From the NCBI RefSeq assembly GCF_005048225.1, contig NZ_SUNI01000016.1:47774-111773 (forward strand): a stretch of 64,000 bases of DNA. The letters are read 5' to 3'. The position numbers and the translations under genes were made by a program. This DNA is from Paracoccus gahaiensis. GTDB lineage: Bacteria; Pseudomonadota; Alphaproteobacteria; Rhodobacterales; Rhodobacteraceae. Positions 25,655-34,558 of the stretch are shown here, piece after piece (position 1 is the first letter of the stretch; each line of letters starts with the position of its first letter). The notes beneath the pieces are model-generated. The model did not search any database and was not told where the DNA came from. It saw only the letters and a program-made list of their open reading frames with translations.

Positions 25655-26188
25655 TCAGCGCGGCGCCAGCCCGCTGCCCGGCAGGGCCGCGTTGGTCAGG
25701 ATCAGTTGCAGGTAATCGGCAGTGGAGCGGAAGCCCGTCACGCGGAAGCCGCCCGGGATCCGCCAGATCGCGGCGGCGGTCTGGGCCAGGCGCGTGCGGC
25801 GCAGATGCCCCTCGGGCAGCATCGCGGCATCGACCGGGGCCAGCTTGGCGATCACATCCGCCGCACGGGGCCCGGTCACGTCGAAGACCGCGCGGGCGTC
25901 TGAGACATCGACGGCCAGCCCGTGTTCGCCCATCAGGGCCTGGGTCAGGGCGTGCAGGGCCTCGTTCCGCTCGGCCAAAGGCAGCACCAGAAGCAGCTCG
26001 TCCGGGGACATCCAGGCCAGCATGCGGGACCCGTCGGTGGTCAGGCCGGTCCTGTCCGGCAAGGCCAGCCCTGCCCCCTCGGCCAGGGCTTCGCCGGCGC
26101 GGTCCAGATCGGCGCGGATCGTGATCATTCCGAAGCCGGTCACCGGGGTGATCAGGGCCAGCGGCGTCAGGTCCTGCGTGTCAGCCAT
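25655..26188 (-). CDS. soxG: Sarcosine oxidase gamma subunit
   Basis: The small SoxG subunit of heterotetrameric sarcosine oxidase, which caps the complex near the folate-binding alpha domain. The 177 residues include the GcvT-like features LDRAGEALAEGAGL, WMSPDELLLVLP and AVDVSDARAVFDVTGPRAADV. It overlaps soxA by eight bases, as in other sox operons. A copy of the AAATATCC element with a hairpin follows the stop. Confidence 0.93.
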   Translation of the reverse strand: MADTQDLTPLALITPVTGFGMITIRADLDRAGEALAEGAGLALPDRTGLTTDGSRMLAWMSPDELLLVLPLAERNEALHALTQALMGEHGLAVDVSDARAVFDVTGPRAADVIAKLAPVDAAMLPEGHLRRTRLAQTAAAIWRIPGGFRVTGFRSTADYLQLILTNAALPGSGLAPR

Positions 26189-29111
26189 TCAACCGGCTCC
26201 CTTCGCTGTCATAGAAGACCGGATCGACGATCCGGGCCTGCATCACCTCGCCCGAGGGCATGGGGAAATCCAGCACCTCGCCCATGCGGTCGGGGCCGCG
26301 CCGCACCAGCCCCATCGCGACGGGCCGGTCCAGCACCGGCGAGTGGTAGCTGGAGGTGACGCGGCCCTGCGTGTGGCGCTGGCCGTTGGGGTTGTGGCCC
26401 GGGGCCACCGCATAGGCGCCGTCGGGCAGGACCTTGCCCGACAGGCTTTCCAGCCCCACCAGCTTCCATCGCTCGGGATCGGTCATGTGGCTGCGGGCCT
26501 GCGCGCGCTTGCCGATATAGTCGGCCTTCTTCTTCGAGATCGCCCAATCGAGGCCCAGATCCTGCGGGATGACGGTGCCGTCGGTCTCGTCCCCGATCAT
26601 GATGAAGCCCTTTTCGGCGCGCATGACATGCATCGCCTCGGTCCCGTAGGGGGTGATGCCCAGGTCCTGACCAGTGGCATGCAGGCGGTCCCACAGCTCC
26701 AGCCCGCGGCTGGCGGGGACGGCGACCTCGAAGCTGAGTTCGCCCGAGAAGCTGATGCGGAAGACGCGGGCGGGGATGCCGGCGATCTCGCCCCCGGTCC
26801 AGGCCATGAAGGGCAGTGCCCCGGGCGACAGGTCGATCGTGCCGGGCAGGCGCTCCAGCGCGGCGCGGGCCTTGGGGCCGGCCACGGCGATCTGGGCGTA
26901 CTGTTCGGTCAGGTTGGCGGTCCAGACCTTCCAATCGCCCCATTCGCATTGCAGCCAGTCCTCCATGTGGCCGTGGATGCGGTCGGCGCCCCCGGTGGTG
27001 GTGTGGCAGAGCCAGCTGTCGTCAGACAGGCGCGCCACCACGCCGTCATCCATCAGGAAGCCGTTCTCGCTGCACATCAGGCCATAGCGGCATTTGCCCA
27101 CCGGCAGCGTGGACATCATGTTGGTGTAGAGCATGTCGAGGAACCGCCCCGCATCCGGCCCCTTGACCAGGATCTTGCCGAGCGTCGAGGCGTCCAGCGT
27201 GCCGACGCCGCCGCGCACGGCCAGGATCTCTCGGGTGACGGCGGCATGGCGATCCTCGGCCCCGCGCGGATAGGCATAGGGGCGGCGCCAGAGGCCCACC
27301 GGCTCGAAGCTGGCGCCCTGGGCCTGGTGCCAGCCGTGCATCGGGGTCTTGCGCAGGGGCTGGAAGGCGTCGCCCTTGGCCTCGGCCGCGATGGTGGCCA
27401 GCGTCAGGGGCGTGTAGGGCGGGCGGAAGGTGGTGGTGCCGGTGGCCTGGATGGGCTGGTTCAGCGCCTTGGACAGCACCGCCAACCCGTTGATGTTGCT
27501 GAGCTTGCCCTGATCCGTCGCCATGCCCAATGTCGTGTAGCGCTTGGTATGTTCGACCGAGGCATAGCCCTCGCGCGCGGCCAGTTCGACATCGGTGACC
27601 TTCACGTCGTTCTGGAAATCCAGCCACATCTTGGCGCGCAGCTTGTAGGGCGCGCGGGCGGGCATGACCCAGACGGGCAGCGTCGCGCCCTCGGGCCGTT
27701 CCAGAGCGCCGGCGCAGCGCAGATCGCCGTTGGCGGCGCCCGTGGCGGTCACGTTGCCCTTGCCATCCGCGCCCAAGGGCGGGCGGTCGGGGTCGGGGCG
27801 GAACATCGACTGCGCCTCGTCCCAGAGCAGCTTGCCGCCGCAATGGCTGTAGAGATGCACGACCGGCGACCAGCCGCCCGACATGGCGACCACGTCGCAG
27901 GCGATGGTCTGCAGGGGCCGCCCCTCGCCGGACTGGTCGCAGAGGATGACGGCCTCGACATGCTTGCCGCCGGTGACCTTGGCGATGCCGGCGCCGGTCA
28001 GGACGGTGATGCCGGCCGCGCGCGCCGCCTGCGGCAGGGCGCCGTCGGCCACCGGGCGGGCGTCGACGATGACGGGCACGTCCAGCCCCGCCGCGCGGGC
28101 GGCAAGCGCGGTGCGATAGGCGTCGTCATTGGTGGTGACCACCACGATGCGCCGGCCCGGCGCCACGCCGTAATCCGCGATGAAGTCGCGCACGGCGCTG
28201 GCCAGCATCACGCCCGGCACATCGTTGCAGGCGAAGGCCAGGGGCCGTTCCAGCGCGCCGGTGGCCGCGATCACATGGCCCGCGCGGATGCGCCACAAGC
28301 GCTGGCGCGGCAGGCCCAGATTGGGGTCGTGATCGGCCAGCGCCTCGCGGGCGATCAGATAGCCGTGGTCGTAGAGCCCCGTCGCCATGGTCGCGCGGCG
28401 CAGGGTGACGGTGTCGCGGGCGCGCAGGTCGGCCAGAAGCGCGTCGATGGCGGCCTGGCCCCCGGCATGGTCGGTGGGCGTGCGGCCGCCCCAATGGCTG
28501 TCCTGTTCCAGGACCAGCACGGTCCCGCCCGCCTTGGCCGCCTCGCGCGCCGCCGTCAGGCCGGCGATGCCGCCGCCGACCACGACCGTGTCGGCAAAGC
28601 CGTAGGCCTGCTCGTAGCGGTCCGGATCGGGATCGGTGGGTGCCGCGCCCAGGCCCGCGCTGCGGCGGATGATCGGCTCGAACAGGTGCTTCCAGAAGGG
28701 GCGCGGGTGGATGAAGGTCTTGTAGTAGAAGCCCGCCGGCAGGACCGGCGACAGGGCACCGTTGATCGCGCCGATGTCGCTGTCCAAGGACGGCCAGCAG
28801 TTCTGGCTGCGCAGGATCATGCCGGGCACCAGCGCGGTGGTGGTGGCGCGCTGGTTCGGCTCGAACCGGCCGCCCTGGCCCAGACCGAAGAGGGCGTTGG
28901 GCTCTTCCGCGCCGGAGGCCAGCGGGCCGCGCGGGCGGTGATACTTGAAGGACCGGCCCATCAGCATCTGGCCATTGGCCAGAAGCGCCGAGGCGAGGCT
29001 GTCGCCCTGCACCCCGCGCAGATGCCGCCCGTCGAAGCGGAAGGCCTGGGGATAGGCGCGGTCGATGCGGCGGCCCTGCATGGACAGGCGGAAGGGGGGC
29101 GTGTGGGTCAT
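26181..29111 (-). CDS. soxA: Sarcosine oxidase alpha subunit
   Basis: The large subunit that binds NAD and tetrahydrofolate. The 976 residues start with a ferredoxin-like fold region (FDGRHLRGVQGDSLASALLA), then a Rossmann dinucleotide site VVGGGIAGLTAAREAAK near 165-181. A central oxidoreductase domain follows, and a C-terminal GcvT-type aminomethyltransferase domain from about 600 that turns the formaldehyde into methylene-tetrahydrofolate. It is adjacent to soxD with no gap and overlaps soxG. A very long open frame on the opposite strand here is a GC-driven shadow. Confidence 0.97.
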   Translation of the reverse strand: MTHTPPFRLSMQGRRIDRAYPQAFRFDGRHLRGVQGDSLASALLANGQMLMGRSFKYHRPRGPLASGAEEPNALFGLGQGGRFEPNQRATTTALVPGMILRSQNCWPSLDSDIGAINGALSPVLPAGFYYKTFIHPRPFWKHLFEPIIRRSAGLGAAPTDPDPDRYEQAYGFADTVVVGGGIAGLTAAREAAKAGGTVLVLEQDSHWGGRTPTDHAGGQAAIDALLADLRARDTVTLRRATMATGLYDHGYLIAREALADHDPNLGLPRQRLWRIRAGHVIAATGALERPLAFACNDVPGVMLASAVRDFIADYGVAPGRRIVVVTTNDDAYRTALAARAAGLDVPVIVDARPVADGALPQAARAAGITVLTGAGIAKVTGGKHVEAVILCDQSGEGRPLQTIACDVVAMSGGWSPVVHLYSHCGGKLLWDEAQSMFRPDPDRPPLGADGKGNVTATGAANGDLRCAGALERPEGATLPVWVMPARAPYKLRAKMWLDFQNDVKVTDVELAAREGYASVEHTKRYTTLGMATDQGKLSNINGLAVLSKALNQPIQATGTTTFRPPYTPLTLATIAAEAKGDAFQPLRKTPMHGWHQAQGASFEPVGLWRRPYAYPRGAEDRHAAVTREILAVRGGVGTLDASTLGKILVKGPDAGRFLDMLYTNMMSTLPVGKCRYGLMCSENGFLMDDGVVARLSDDSWLCHTTTGGADRIHGHMEDWLQCEWGDWKVWTANLTEQYAQIAVAGPKARAALERLPGTIDLSPGALPFMAWTGGEIAGIPARVFRISFSGELSFEVAVPASRGLELWDRLHATGQDLGITPYGTEAMHVMRAEKGFIMIGDETDGTVIPQDLGLDWAISKKKADYIGKRAQARSHMTDPERWKLVGLESLSGKVLPDGAYAVAPGHNPNGQRHTQGRVTSSYHSPVLDRPVAMGLVRRGPDRMGEVLDFPMPSGEVMQARIVDPVFYDSEGSRLNG

Positions 29112-29153
29112 TTACGGGGTCGTCCAGTCAGAGGTCCAGTCTGGGGTCCAGTC
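29112..29153 (-). repeat. Tandem repeat at the soxD C-terminus
   Basis: GGTCCAGTC recurs three times on the plus strand at 12-base spacing (GTCGTCCAGTCAGAGGTCCA and on), coding three copies of Asp-Trp-Thr. It looks like a small duplication that lengthened the end of SoxD. Confidence 0.7.
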
Positions 29154-29456
29154 GGGGCGGGCGGCGCGGATGGCATCGACGATCTCGGCGGGCGGATGCG
29201 TCGTCTGCGCGCTGTAGGTGCCGAAGACCTGCAGCGTGGCGGTGCAGCGGGCGGCCAGGAACCACTTGCCGCAGCCATAGGCATGGCGCCAGCGTTCGAA
29301 ATGCACGCCCTTCACGTTCCGGCGCGCGAAGAGGTAGGATTCGAAGGCCGCATCGTCTCCCTCGGGGCCGATCCGGACCAGATGCGCCTCGCCGCCCGGA
29401 TGCAGCTCGGTTTCCTCGGCACGGATGCCGCAGCAGGGACAGGTCAGGGTCAGCAT
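29112..29456 (-). CDS. soxD: Sarcosine oxidase delta subunit
   Basis: A small zinc-binding subunit. The 114 residues begin MLTLTCPCCGIRAEETEL, the Cys cluster that binds zinc, with further Cys in YGCGKWF and AARCTATL. The C-terminus is unusual: it ends in a short tandem repeat, DWTPDWTSDWTTP. ATG 29456 is chosen at the conserved start; upstream frame is intergenic. soxA begins directly after the stop. Confidence 0.94.
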   Translation of the reverse strand: MLTLTCPCCGIRAEETELHPGGEAHLVRIGPEGDDAAFESYLFARRNVKGVHFERWRHAYGCGKWFLAARCTATLQVFGTYSAQTTHPPAEIVDAIRAARPDWTPDWTSDWTTP

Positions 29457-29597
29457 GAGGCGTCCTTTTGCGGGGGCGTGGAAGCGGGAGGGCGAAGGGC
29501 GGTGCCGGGGGCCACGCTGCCGAAAGCCGGACATGCGGACGCGCCGCAGCAGCGGGTGCTGGCGGCGCGCAATGTCCGGTCTGCAACCGGAAGAAGG

Positions 29598-29650
29598 CCG
29601 GGGGCTGACTGCCCCCGGACCCCCGTGGATATTTGCAGACCGAAGCCATG
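29598..29650 (-). repeat. Intergenic AAATATCC element, copy 4, inside the sox operon
   Basis: On the minus strand it reads TCGGTCTGCAAATATCCACG (box at 29627-29634) followed by CCGGGGGC-loop-GCCCCCGG (29598-29618), an eight-pair hairpin with a five-base loop. It follows the stop of the small membrane protein and precedes soxD, so it could lower read-through between soxB and soxD. Confidence 0.6.
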
Positions 29651-29684
29651 GGCCGCCGCGCGGGCGGCCCGGTCGGTGCAAGGT

Positions 29685-29951
29685 TCAGTTGGCCGGAGCG
29701 GGAACAGGAGCGGCAGGCTCGGCGGGCGAGTCGACAGCCGGGGGCGTGTCGGTCTCGACCGTGACGGGCGGGGTGCCGGTGGCCGGATCGGCTGCGGGCG
29801 TCTCGGCCGAGACATCGGTGTCGCCGCCCGCGACCGGATCGGTCGTGGCCACGCCGGTGTCGCTGCCGGACATGAAGAAGAACAGCAGCGCCACGACGAC
29901 GACGATGCCGCCGATGATGAAATAGAGGCGGTTGTTGTTGCGGTCAGCCAT
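29685..29951 (-). CDS. Small single-pass membrane protein within the sox operon
   Basis: I do not recognise this 88-residue protein. It starts MADRNNNRLYF, followed by one transmembrane helix (FIIGGIVVVVALLFFFMSG) and an acidic, Pro/Thr/Ala-rich tail with repeated (D/E)(T)P(P/A) units, ending APVPAPAN. The tail would lie in the periplasm. It sits between soxB and soxD, which are normally adjacent, and is followed by an AAATATCC element. A link to sarcosine metabolism is not evident. ATG 29951 is chosen at the start of the basic stretch before the helix. Confidence 0.75.
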   Translation of the reverse strand: MADRNNNRLYFIIGGIVVVVALLFFFMSGSDTGVATTDPVAGGDTDVSAETPAADPATGTPPVTVETDTPPAVDSPAEPAAPVPAPAN

Positions 29952-30042
29952 GATGGACCCTTTCGGTCTGGACAGTGATGACTGCACAATCCACAGGCGA
30001 AGTTCGCGGTTCCCATGCTCGGCGCCATCGGCATCCCCCCGC

Positions 30043-31308
30043 CTAATGCGCGACGCCGGCGGCGACCGATTCGTCGATGAACCGTCCCTCGCGGAAGCGG
30101 TTCAGCCCGAATCCTTCGGCCAGCGGCCCGGGGGTGCCCTTGGCGACCAGTTCGGCCATGGCCCAGCCAGATCCGGGGATCGCCTTGAAGCCGCCCGTGC
30201 CCCATCCGCAATTGACGAAGATGCCGCCCACCGGGGTCGTCGACAGGATGGGCGAGCGGTCGCCGGTCATGTCCACGATGCCGCCCCATTGGCGCAACAT
30301 CTTCAGCCGCGACAGCATCGGGAAGGTCTCGATCAGGGCGCGGACGGTCTCCTCGACATGCTGCCAGGACCCGCGTTGGGTGAAGTTGTTGAACCCGTCG
30401 GTGCCGCCGCCGATCACCATCTCGCCCTTGTCGGATTGCGACAGATAGCCGTGGACGGTGTTGGCCATCACGACGACATCCATGCAGGGCTTGATCGGCT
30501 CGCTGACCAGCGCCTGCAGCGCGACGCTTTCGATGGGCAGGCGGAACCCGGCCATTTCGGCCAGCTGGCTGGAATGGCCCGCCACCACGATGGCCAGCTT
30601 GTCGCAGCCGATCTCGCCCTTGGAGGTGGTGACGCCGCGCACCTGCCCGCCCTCGGTGCGGACCCCGGTGACCTCGCAGTTCTGGATGATGTGCATGCCC
30701 ATGTCGGAACAGGCCCGCGCATAGCCCCAGGCCACCGCATCATGGCGCGCCGTGCCGCCGCGCGCCTGATAGAGCCCCCCCAGCACCGGATAGCGCGGCC
30801 CGTCCAGATTGAGGATCGGCACCTTGGCCTTCAGCTGCTGCGGGTCCAGCCATTCGGTCGAGACGCCCTGCAGGTTGTTGGCATAGACGGTGCGCTTGTA
30901 GCCCCGGATCTCGTGTTCGGTCTGGGCCAGCATGATCAGCCCGCGCGGGCTGAACATGATGTTATAGTTCAGGTCCTGCGACAGGGTTTCATAGAGGCTG
31001 CGCGATTTCTCGTAGATCGCGGCCGAGGGGTCCTGCAGATAGTTCGACCGGATGATGGTCGTGTTGCGCCCCGTGTTGCCGCCGCCCAGCCAGCCCTTCT
31101 CGATCACCGCGACATCGGTGATGCCGAAGTTCTTGCCCAGGTAATAGGCCGTGGCCAGCCCGTGGCCGCCCGCACCCACCACGATCACCTTGTAGCGGTC
31201 GCGGGGTGCCGGATCGGCCCAGGCCCGGGTCCAGCCTGAATGATGGCGCAGCGCCTCGCGGGCGATGGCGAAGACGGAATAGCGGCCGGAACGGGGGGCG
31301 GCGGGCAT
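30043..31308 (-). CDS. soxB: Sarcosine oxidase beta subunit
   Basis: The catalytic flavoprotein subunit that oxidises the methyl group of sarcosine. The 421 residues have the FAD-binding VVGAGGHGLATAYYLG at about 43-58. The block GGTARHDAVAWG near 184-195 contains a His at the place where covalent FMN is attached in the family. WGGIVDMTGDRSPI and GWGTGGFKA near the end are typical. ATG 31308 is chosen at the family start. It leads the operon but is separated from soxD by a small membrane-protein gene. Confidence 0.96.
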   Translation of the reverse strand: MPAAPRSGRYSVFAIAREALRHHSGWTRAWADPAPRDRYKVIVVGAGGHGLATAYYLGKNFGITDVAVIEKGWLGGGNTGRNTTIIRSNYLQDPSAAIYEKSRSLYETLSQDLNYNIMFSPRGLIMLAQTEHEIRGYKRTVYANNLQGVSTEWLDPQQLKAKVPILNLDGPRYPVLGGLYQARGGTARHDAVAWGYARACSDMGMHIIQNCEVTGVRTEGGQVRGVTTSKGEIGCDKLAIVVAGHSSQLAEMAGFRLPIESVALQALVSEPIKPCMDVVVMANTVHGYLSQSDKGEMVIGGGTDGFNNFTQRGSWQHVEETVRALIETFPMLSRLKMLRQWGGIVDMTGDRSPILSTTPVGGIFVNCGWGTGGFKAIPGSGWAMAELVAKGTPGPLAEGFGLNRFREGRFIDESVAAGVAH

Positions 31309-31389
31309 GGGGGCTTTCCAACATGAGACTGCAGGCACCATGGCGGTGCGGGGCCCTTCGCTCATGGCAGCTTGCGGCAGATTGCGGCC

Positions 31390-31427
31390 AAATGCGACAT
31401 GCGACATTCGGACTGCCCGTCGCATTT
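31390..31427. promoter_or_regulatory. ATGCGAC repeats upstream of soxB, candidate operator
   Basis: ATGCGAC occurs twice in tandem (31392-31405), and an inverted copy GTCGCAT lies at 31419-31425. Extended arms AAATGCGAC and GTCGCATTT form a nine-base inverted repeat. The site is about 80-120 bases ahead of the soxB start and 65-100 ahead of ccmI, so a transcription factor here could govern either. The binding protein is unknown. Confidence 0.45.
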
Positions 31428-31491
31428 CCCGCGCGGCGCGCTTTCGGTCGGGGGCCAATCGCGCTAGGACGCTGTGCAACGGAGGATGCCC

Positions 31492-32772
31492 ATGTTCTGG
31501 ATTGTTGCCGCGGCGATCACTGCCCTTGTCAGCCTTGCCATCCTGGGGCCCCTCTGGCGGGGCCGGGAGGGCGGGAGGTCGGTGTCCGAACCCGCCGCCG
31601 CCTATGACCTCAGGGTCTATCGCGACCAGCTGACCGAGGTCGAGCGCGACCTGGAACGCGGCGTGATCCAGCCCGAGGACGCCGTGCGCCTGCGCACCGA
31701 GATCGGCCGCAAGGTGCTGGAGGCCGATCGCCGCCTGTCGCAGACCGCCCCCGCCACCGGGCGCGGCGGCATGCTGGGGGCCGCGCTGGTGCTGGCGCTG
31801 ATGCTGGCCGGGGCGATCGTCCTCTATCTGCGCGAGGGGGTGCCCGGCGCCCCCGACATGCCCCTGGCCGAGCGCTTCGCCGCCGCCGACGCCGCCTATC
31901 GCGCCCGCCCTGCCCAGGCCGAGGCCGAGGTTGCGGCGCCGGCCCGCCCCGCGCCGGACCTGTCCGAGGCCGATCCCGACTATCTGGCGATGGTCGATCA
32001 GTTGCGGGCCGCCGTGGCGCGCAATCCCGACGATCCGCAGGGCCAGCAGCTTCTGGCCACGCATGAGCTGCGCCTTGGCAACCTGACAGCCGCGCGGCAG
32101 GCTCAGGAGCGGCTGGTCGCGCTGGCGGGCGATCAGGCGGATGCGGGCCAGCTGATGCAGTTGGCCTCGCTGATGGTCGAGGCGGCGGGCGGTCTGGTCA
32201 CCCCCGAGGCCGAGGCGCTGCTGGCCCGCGCCCTCGCGCTGGACCCCGGCCAGCCGCAGGCGCGCTATCTGCAGGGCGTGATGCTGATCCAGAACGGCCG
32301 CCCCGACCGGGCCTTCCCGGTCTGGCGCCGTCTGCTGGAGGAGGGGCCGGAGAGCGCGCCCTGGATCCCGTCGATCCGCAGCGCCATCGTCGAGCTGGCC
32401 TGGCTGGCCGGTGACGACGAATACCAGCCGCCCGCCCCCGCCGCCGATCTGCGCGGCCCCGATGCCGAGGCGCTGGCCCTGGCCGAGGACATGACCCCCG
32501 AGGAGCGGCAGGAGATGGTCGAGGGCATGGTCTCGCGCCTGCAGGACCGCCTGGCGACCGAGGGCGGCGCGCCCGAGGAATGGGCGCAGCTGATCGGATC
32601 GCTGCGCCTTCTGGGCCGCGACGACCAGGCCGGGGCGATCCTGGACGAGGCGCGGCAGCGCTTTGCCGGGGCGCCCGAAGCGCTGGCCGTGATCGAGGCC
32701 GCCGCCGAAGGGCCCGGCCCGGAGACCATCCCCGAGACCGCAGCGGAGCCTGTCCCGGAGACCGCCCCGTGA
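31492..32772 (+). CDS. ccmI: Cytochrome c biogenesis protein CcmI
   Basis: Part of the system I (Ccm) machinery; it holds apocytochrome c for haem ligation. The 426 residues have two N-terminal transmembrane helices (about 1-20 and 93-113) with a cytoplasmic loop rich in Arg/Glu between them ([17 protein letters not shown]). A periplasmic TPR region follows, with [22 protein letters not shown] typical of CcmI. ATG 31492 follows GGAGG at six bases. Other ccm genes are not present. The ruvX start overlaps its stop. Confidence 0.93.
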   Translation: MFWIVAAAITALVSLAILGPLWRGREGGRSVSEPAAAYDLRVYRDQLTEVERDLERGVIQPEDAVRLRTEIGRKVLEADRRLSQTAPATGRGGMLGAALVLALMLAGAIVLYLREGVPGAPDMPLAERFAAADAAYRARPAQAEAEVAAPARPAPDLSEADPDYLAMVDQLRAAVARNPDDPQGQQLLATHELRLGNLTAARQAQERLVALAGDQADAGQLMQLASLMVEAAGGLVTPEAEALLARALALDPGQPQARYLQGVMLIQNGRPDRAFPVWRRLLEEGPESAPWIPSIRSAIVELAWLAGDDEYQPPAPAADLRGPDAEALALAEDMTPEERQEMVEGMVSRLQDRLATEGGAPEEWAQLIGSLRLLGRDDQAGAILDEARQRFAGAPEALAVIEAAAEGPGPETIPETAAEPVPETAP

Positions 32773-33245
32773 TCCACGAGGACATGATCGGCTTTGCCGC
32801 CACCCTGCCCCGCCATGGCGCGCTAGCGGGCCTCGATCTGGGCACCAAGACCATCGGCGTGGCCGTCAGCGACGGGATGCGGCAGGTGGCCTCGCCCATC
32901 ACGGTGATCCGCCGCGCCAAGTTCACGCTGGATGCGCAGGCCCTGCTGGCCCTCGCCACCGACCGCGCGCTGGTCGGGCTGGTGCTGGGCCTGCCGCGCA
33001 ACATGGACGGCTCGGAAGGGCCGCGCGCCCAGGCCACCCGCGCCTTCGCCCGCAACCTGACGCGGCTGACCGACCTGCCCATCGCCTATTGGGACGAACG
33101 CCTGTCCACCGTCGCCGCCGAGCGCGCGCTGCTGGAGGGCGACACCTCGCGCAAGCGCCGCGCCGAGGTCATCGACCAGGTCGCGGCGGGCTATATCCTG
33201 CAGGGCGCGCTGGACCGTCTGCGCTACATCGCGGACCGGGCCTGA
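32769..33245 (+). CDS. ruvX: YqgF/RuvX family putative Holliday junction resolvase
   Basis: A small RNase H-fold nuclease implicated in 16S rRNA 5' processing or junction resolution. Diagnostic blocks are [27 protein letters not shown] and [14 protein letters not shown], with the acidic residues placed as in YqgF. The start is GTG 32769, overlapping the ccmI stop (GTGA), or ATG 32784; with GTG the protein is 158 residues. The overlap makes co-translation with ccmI likely. Confidence 0.92.
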   Translation: MIHEDMIGFAATLPRHGALAGLDLGTKTIGVAVSDGMRQVASPITVIRRAKFTLDAQALLALATDRALVGLVLGLPRNMDGSEGPRAQATRAFARNLTRLTDLPIAYWDERLSTVAAERALLEGDTSRKRRAEVIDQVAAGYILQGALDRLRYIADRA

Positions 33246-33360
33246 TGGGCGCGCAGATGGACATGGGGACCGCGTGCCTGCGCGCGGCCCGGGGCCAAAC
33301 GGCAGCGTCCGGGGCGGGCTCTGCCCGGCCCGCGGCCTTGCGCGGCATAAGGGGAATGCC

Positions 33361-33549
33361 ATGATCGACAGTCCCTGCATCAGGCTGTGCCGGATCGATC
33401 CCGACCGGGCCCTGTGCCTGGGCTGCTGGCGGACCCTGGACGAGATCGCCGCTTGGGGGGCGATGACCCCCGAGGCCCGCCGCGCGGTGATGCGCGACGT
33501 GCTGCCCGCCCGTCAGGCGCTGTCGGACATGCCCTTGCGGGGATCGTAG
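33361..33549 (+). CDS. DUF1289 Cys-rich small protein
   Basis: A 62-residue protein with the DUF1289 pattern SPCIRLCRID...LCLGCWRT, four Cys likely to bind a metal or Fe-S cluster, followed by ITDEI-like helix residues (LDEIAAW). The family's function is not known. Its last 37 bases overlap the 3' end of the DnaJ-like gene on the other strand, a longer convergent overlap than usual. Confidence 0.9.
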   Translation: MIDSPCIRLCRIDPDRALCLGCWRTLDEIAAWGAMTPEARRAVMRDVLPARQALSDMPLRGS

Positions 33550-34460
33550 GCGTTCTCGCGCCGCCAGGTCTCGAAGAAGGCGGTCAGCTCGGCATCGACC
33601 TGCGCCGGCATGGCGATGCGCAACTCGACATGCTGATCGCCGCCATTCACCCCGCGCCCCCGCAGCCGCAGCCGCTGACCCGAGGTCGCGCCCACCGGGA
33701 TCGTCAGGTTGACCGGCCCGTCGATGGTCGGCGCCGTGACCTTGCCGCCCAGCACCGCCTCGTCCAGCGAGATCGGCAGGACCAGCAGGATGTCGTCGCC
33801 TTCGCGCGCGAATTGCGGATGTTCGGCGACCCGCACCTCCAGATGCGCATCGCCCGGCGCGCCCCGACCGAGCCCTGGCGCCCCCTTGCCGCGCAGGCGG
33901 ATCACCTGCCCGTCGCGCATGCCCTTGGGGATGGCCACGTCCAGCGTGCCCCCCTGCGGCAGGGTGATGCGGCTGCGCCCGCCCCGGACAGCCGTCAGGA
34001 AGTCGATCTCGACCAGCAGCCGCACGTCGTCGCCGCGCTGGTCGGACCGCGAGGCGCCGCCAAAGCCCCCGAACCCGCCGAACCCCGTCGTCCGCGCGCC
34101 CGCGCTGCGGCCACCCGGGCGATGGCCGAAGAGGTCGGCAAAGACATCCGACAGGTCCGGATCGCCGCCATGGCCGGGGGCATCGCCGAAGGGGTTGCCC
34201 CCGGCATGCTGGCGCTGGCGCCAGCGCATGCCCTGGTCCTGGCCCTGGTCATCGATCTCTCCGGCATCGAAGCGGCGACGCTGGTCGGGATCCTTCAGCA
34301 GGTCATAGGCCGCCGTCGCCGCCTTGAAGCGCGCCTCGGCGGCCGGGTCCTGAGTCAGGTCCGGGTGATCGGTCTTGACGATGCGCCGATAGGCTTTCTT
34401 GATGTCCTCGGCACTGGCGGAACGCTGCACGCCCAATGCCGAATACGGATCGCCTGCCAT
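33513..34460 (-). CDS. DnaJ-like co-chaperone without zinc fingers (CbpA type)
   Basis: A J-domain protein that stimulates DnaK ATPase. The 315 residues have the J domain at 1-70 with the essential HPD motif (TDHPDL). A Gly/Phe-rich linker follows (FGGFGGFGG near 125), then the two beta-sandwich substrate domains with GGTLDVAIPKGMRDGQ and NLTIPVGATSGQ. The CxxCxGxG zinc region of DnaJ is absent, which is the CbpA/class B pattern. It overlaps the DUF1289 gene at its 3' end. Confidence 0.94.
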   Translation of the reverse strand: MAGDPYSALGVQRSASAEDIKKAYRRIVKTDHPDLTQDPAAEARFKAATAAYDLLKDPDQRRRFDAGEIDDQGQDQGMRWRQRQHAGGNPFGDAPGHGGDPDLSDVFADLFGHRPGGRSAGARTTGFGGFGGFGGASRSDQRGDDVRLLVEIDFLTAVRGGRSRITLPQGGTLDVAIPKGMRDGQVIRLRGKGAPGLGRGAPGDAHLEVRVAEHPQFAREGDDILLVLPISLDEAVLGGKVTAPTIDGPVNLTIPVGATSGQRLRLRGRGVNGGDQHVELRIAMPAQVDAELTAFFETWRRENAYDPRKGMSDSA

Positions 34461-34558
34461 ATCTGGCCCCTCTGCTGTCTCTGTCTGTCTGTCGGTCTGA
34501 CCGGAAAGATAAAGGCGGAACGCCCCCGATCAATAGGCCGGGCGGAATACCGGCCTGT

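Noticed and set aside
25722..29978. A 1418-codon open frame on the plus strand
   Set aside because: It lies wholly antisense to soxG, soxA and soxD, which are clear families. High GC removes stop codons on the opposite strand, and the translation has no domains.
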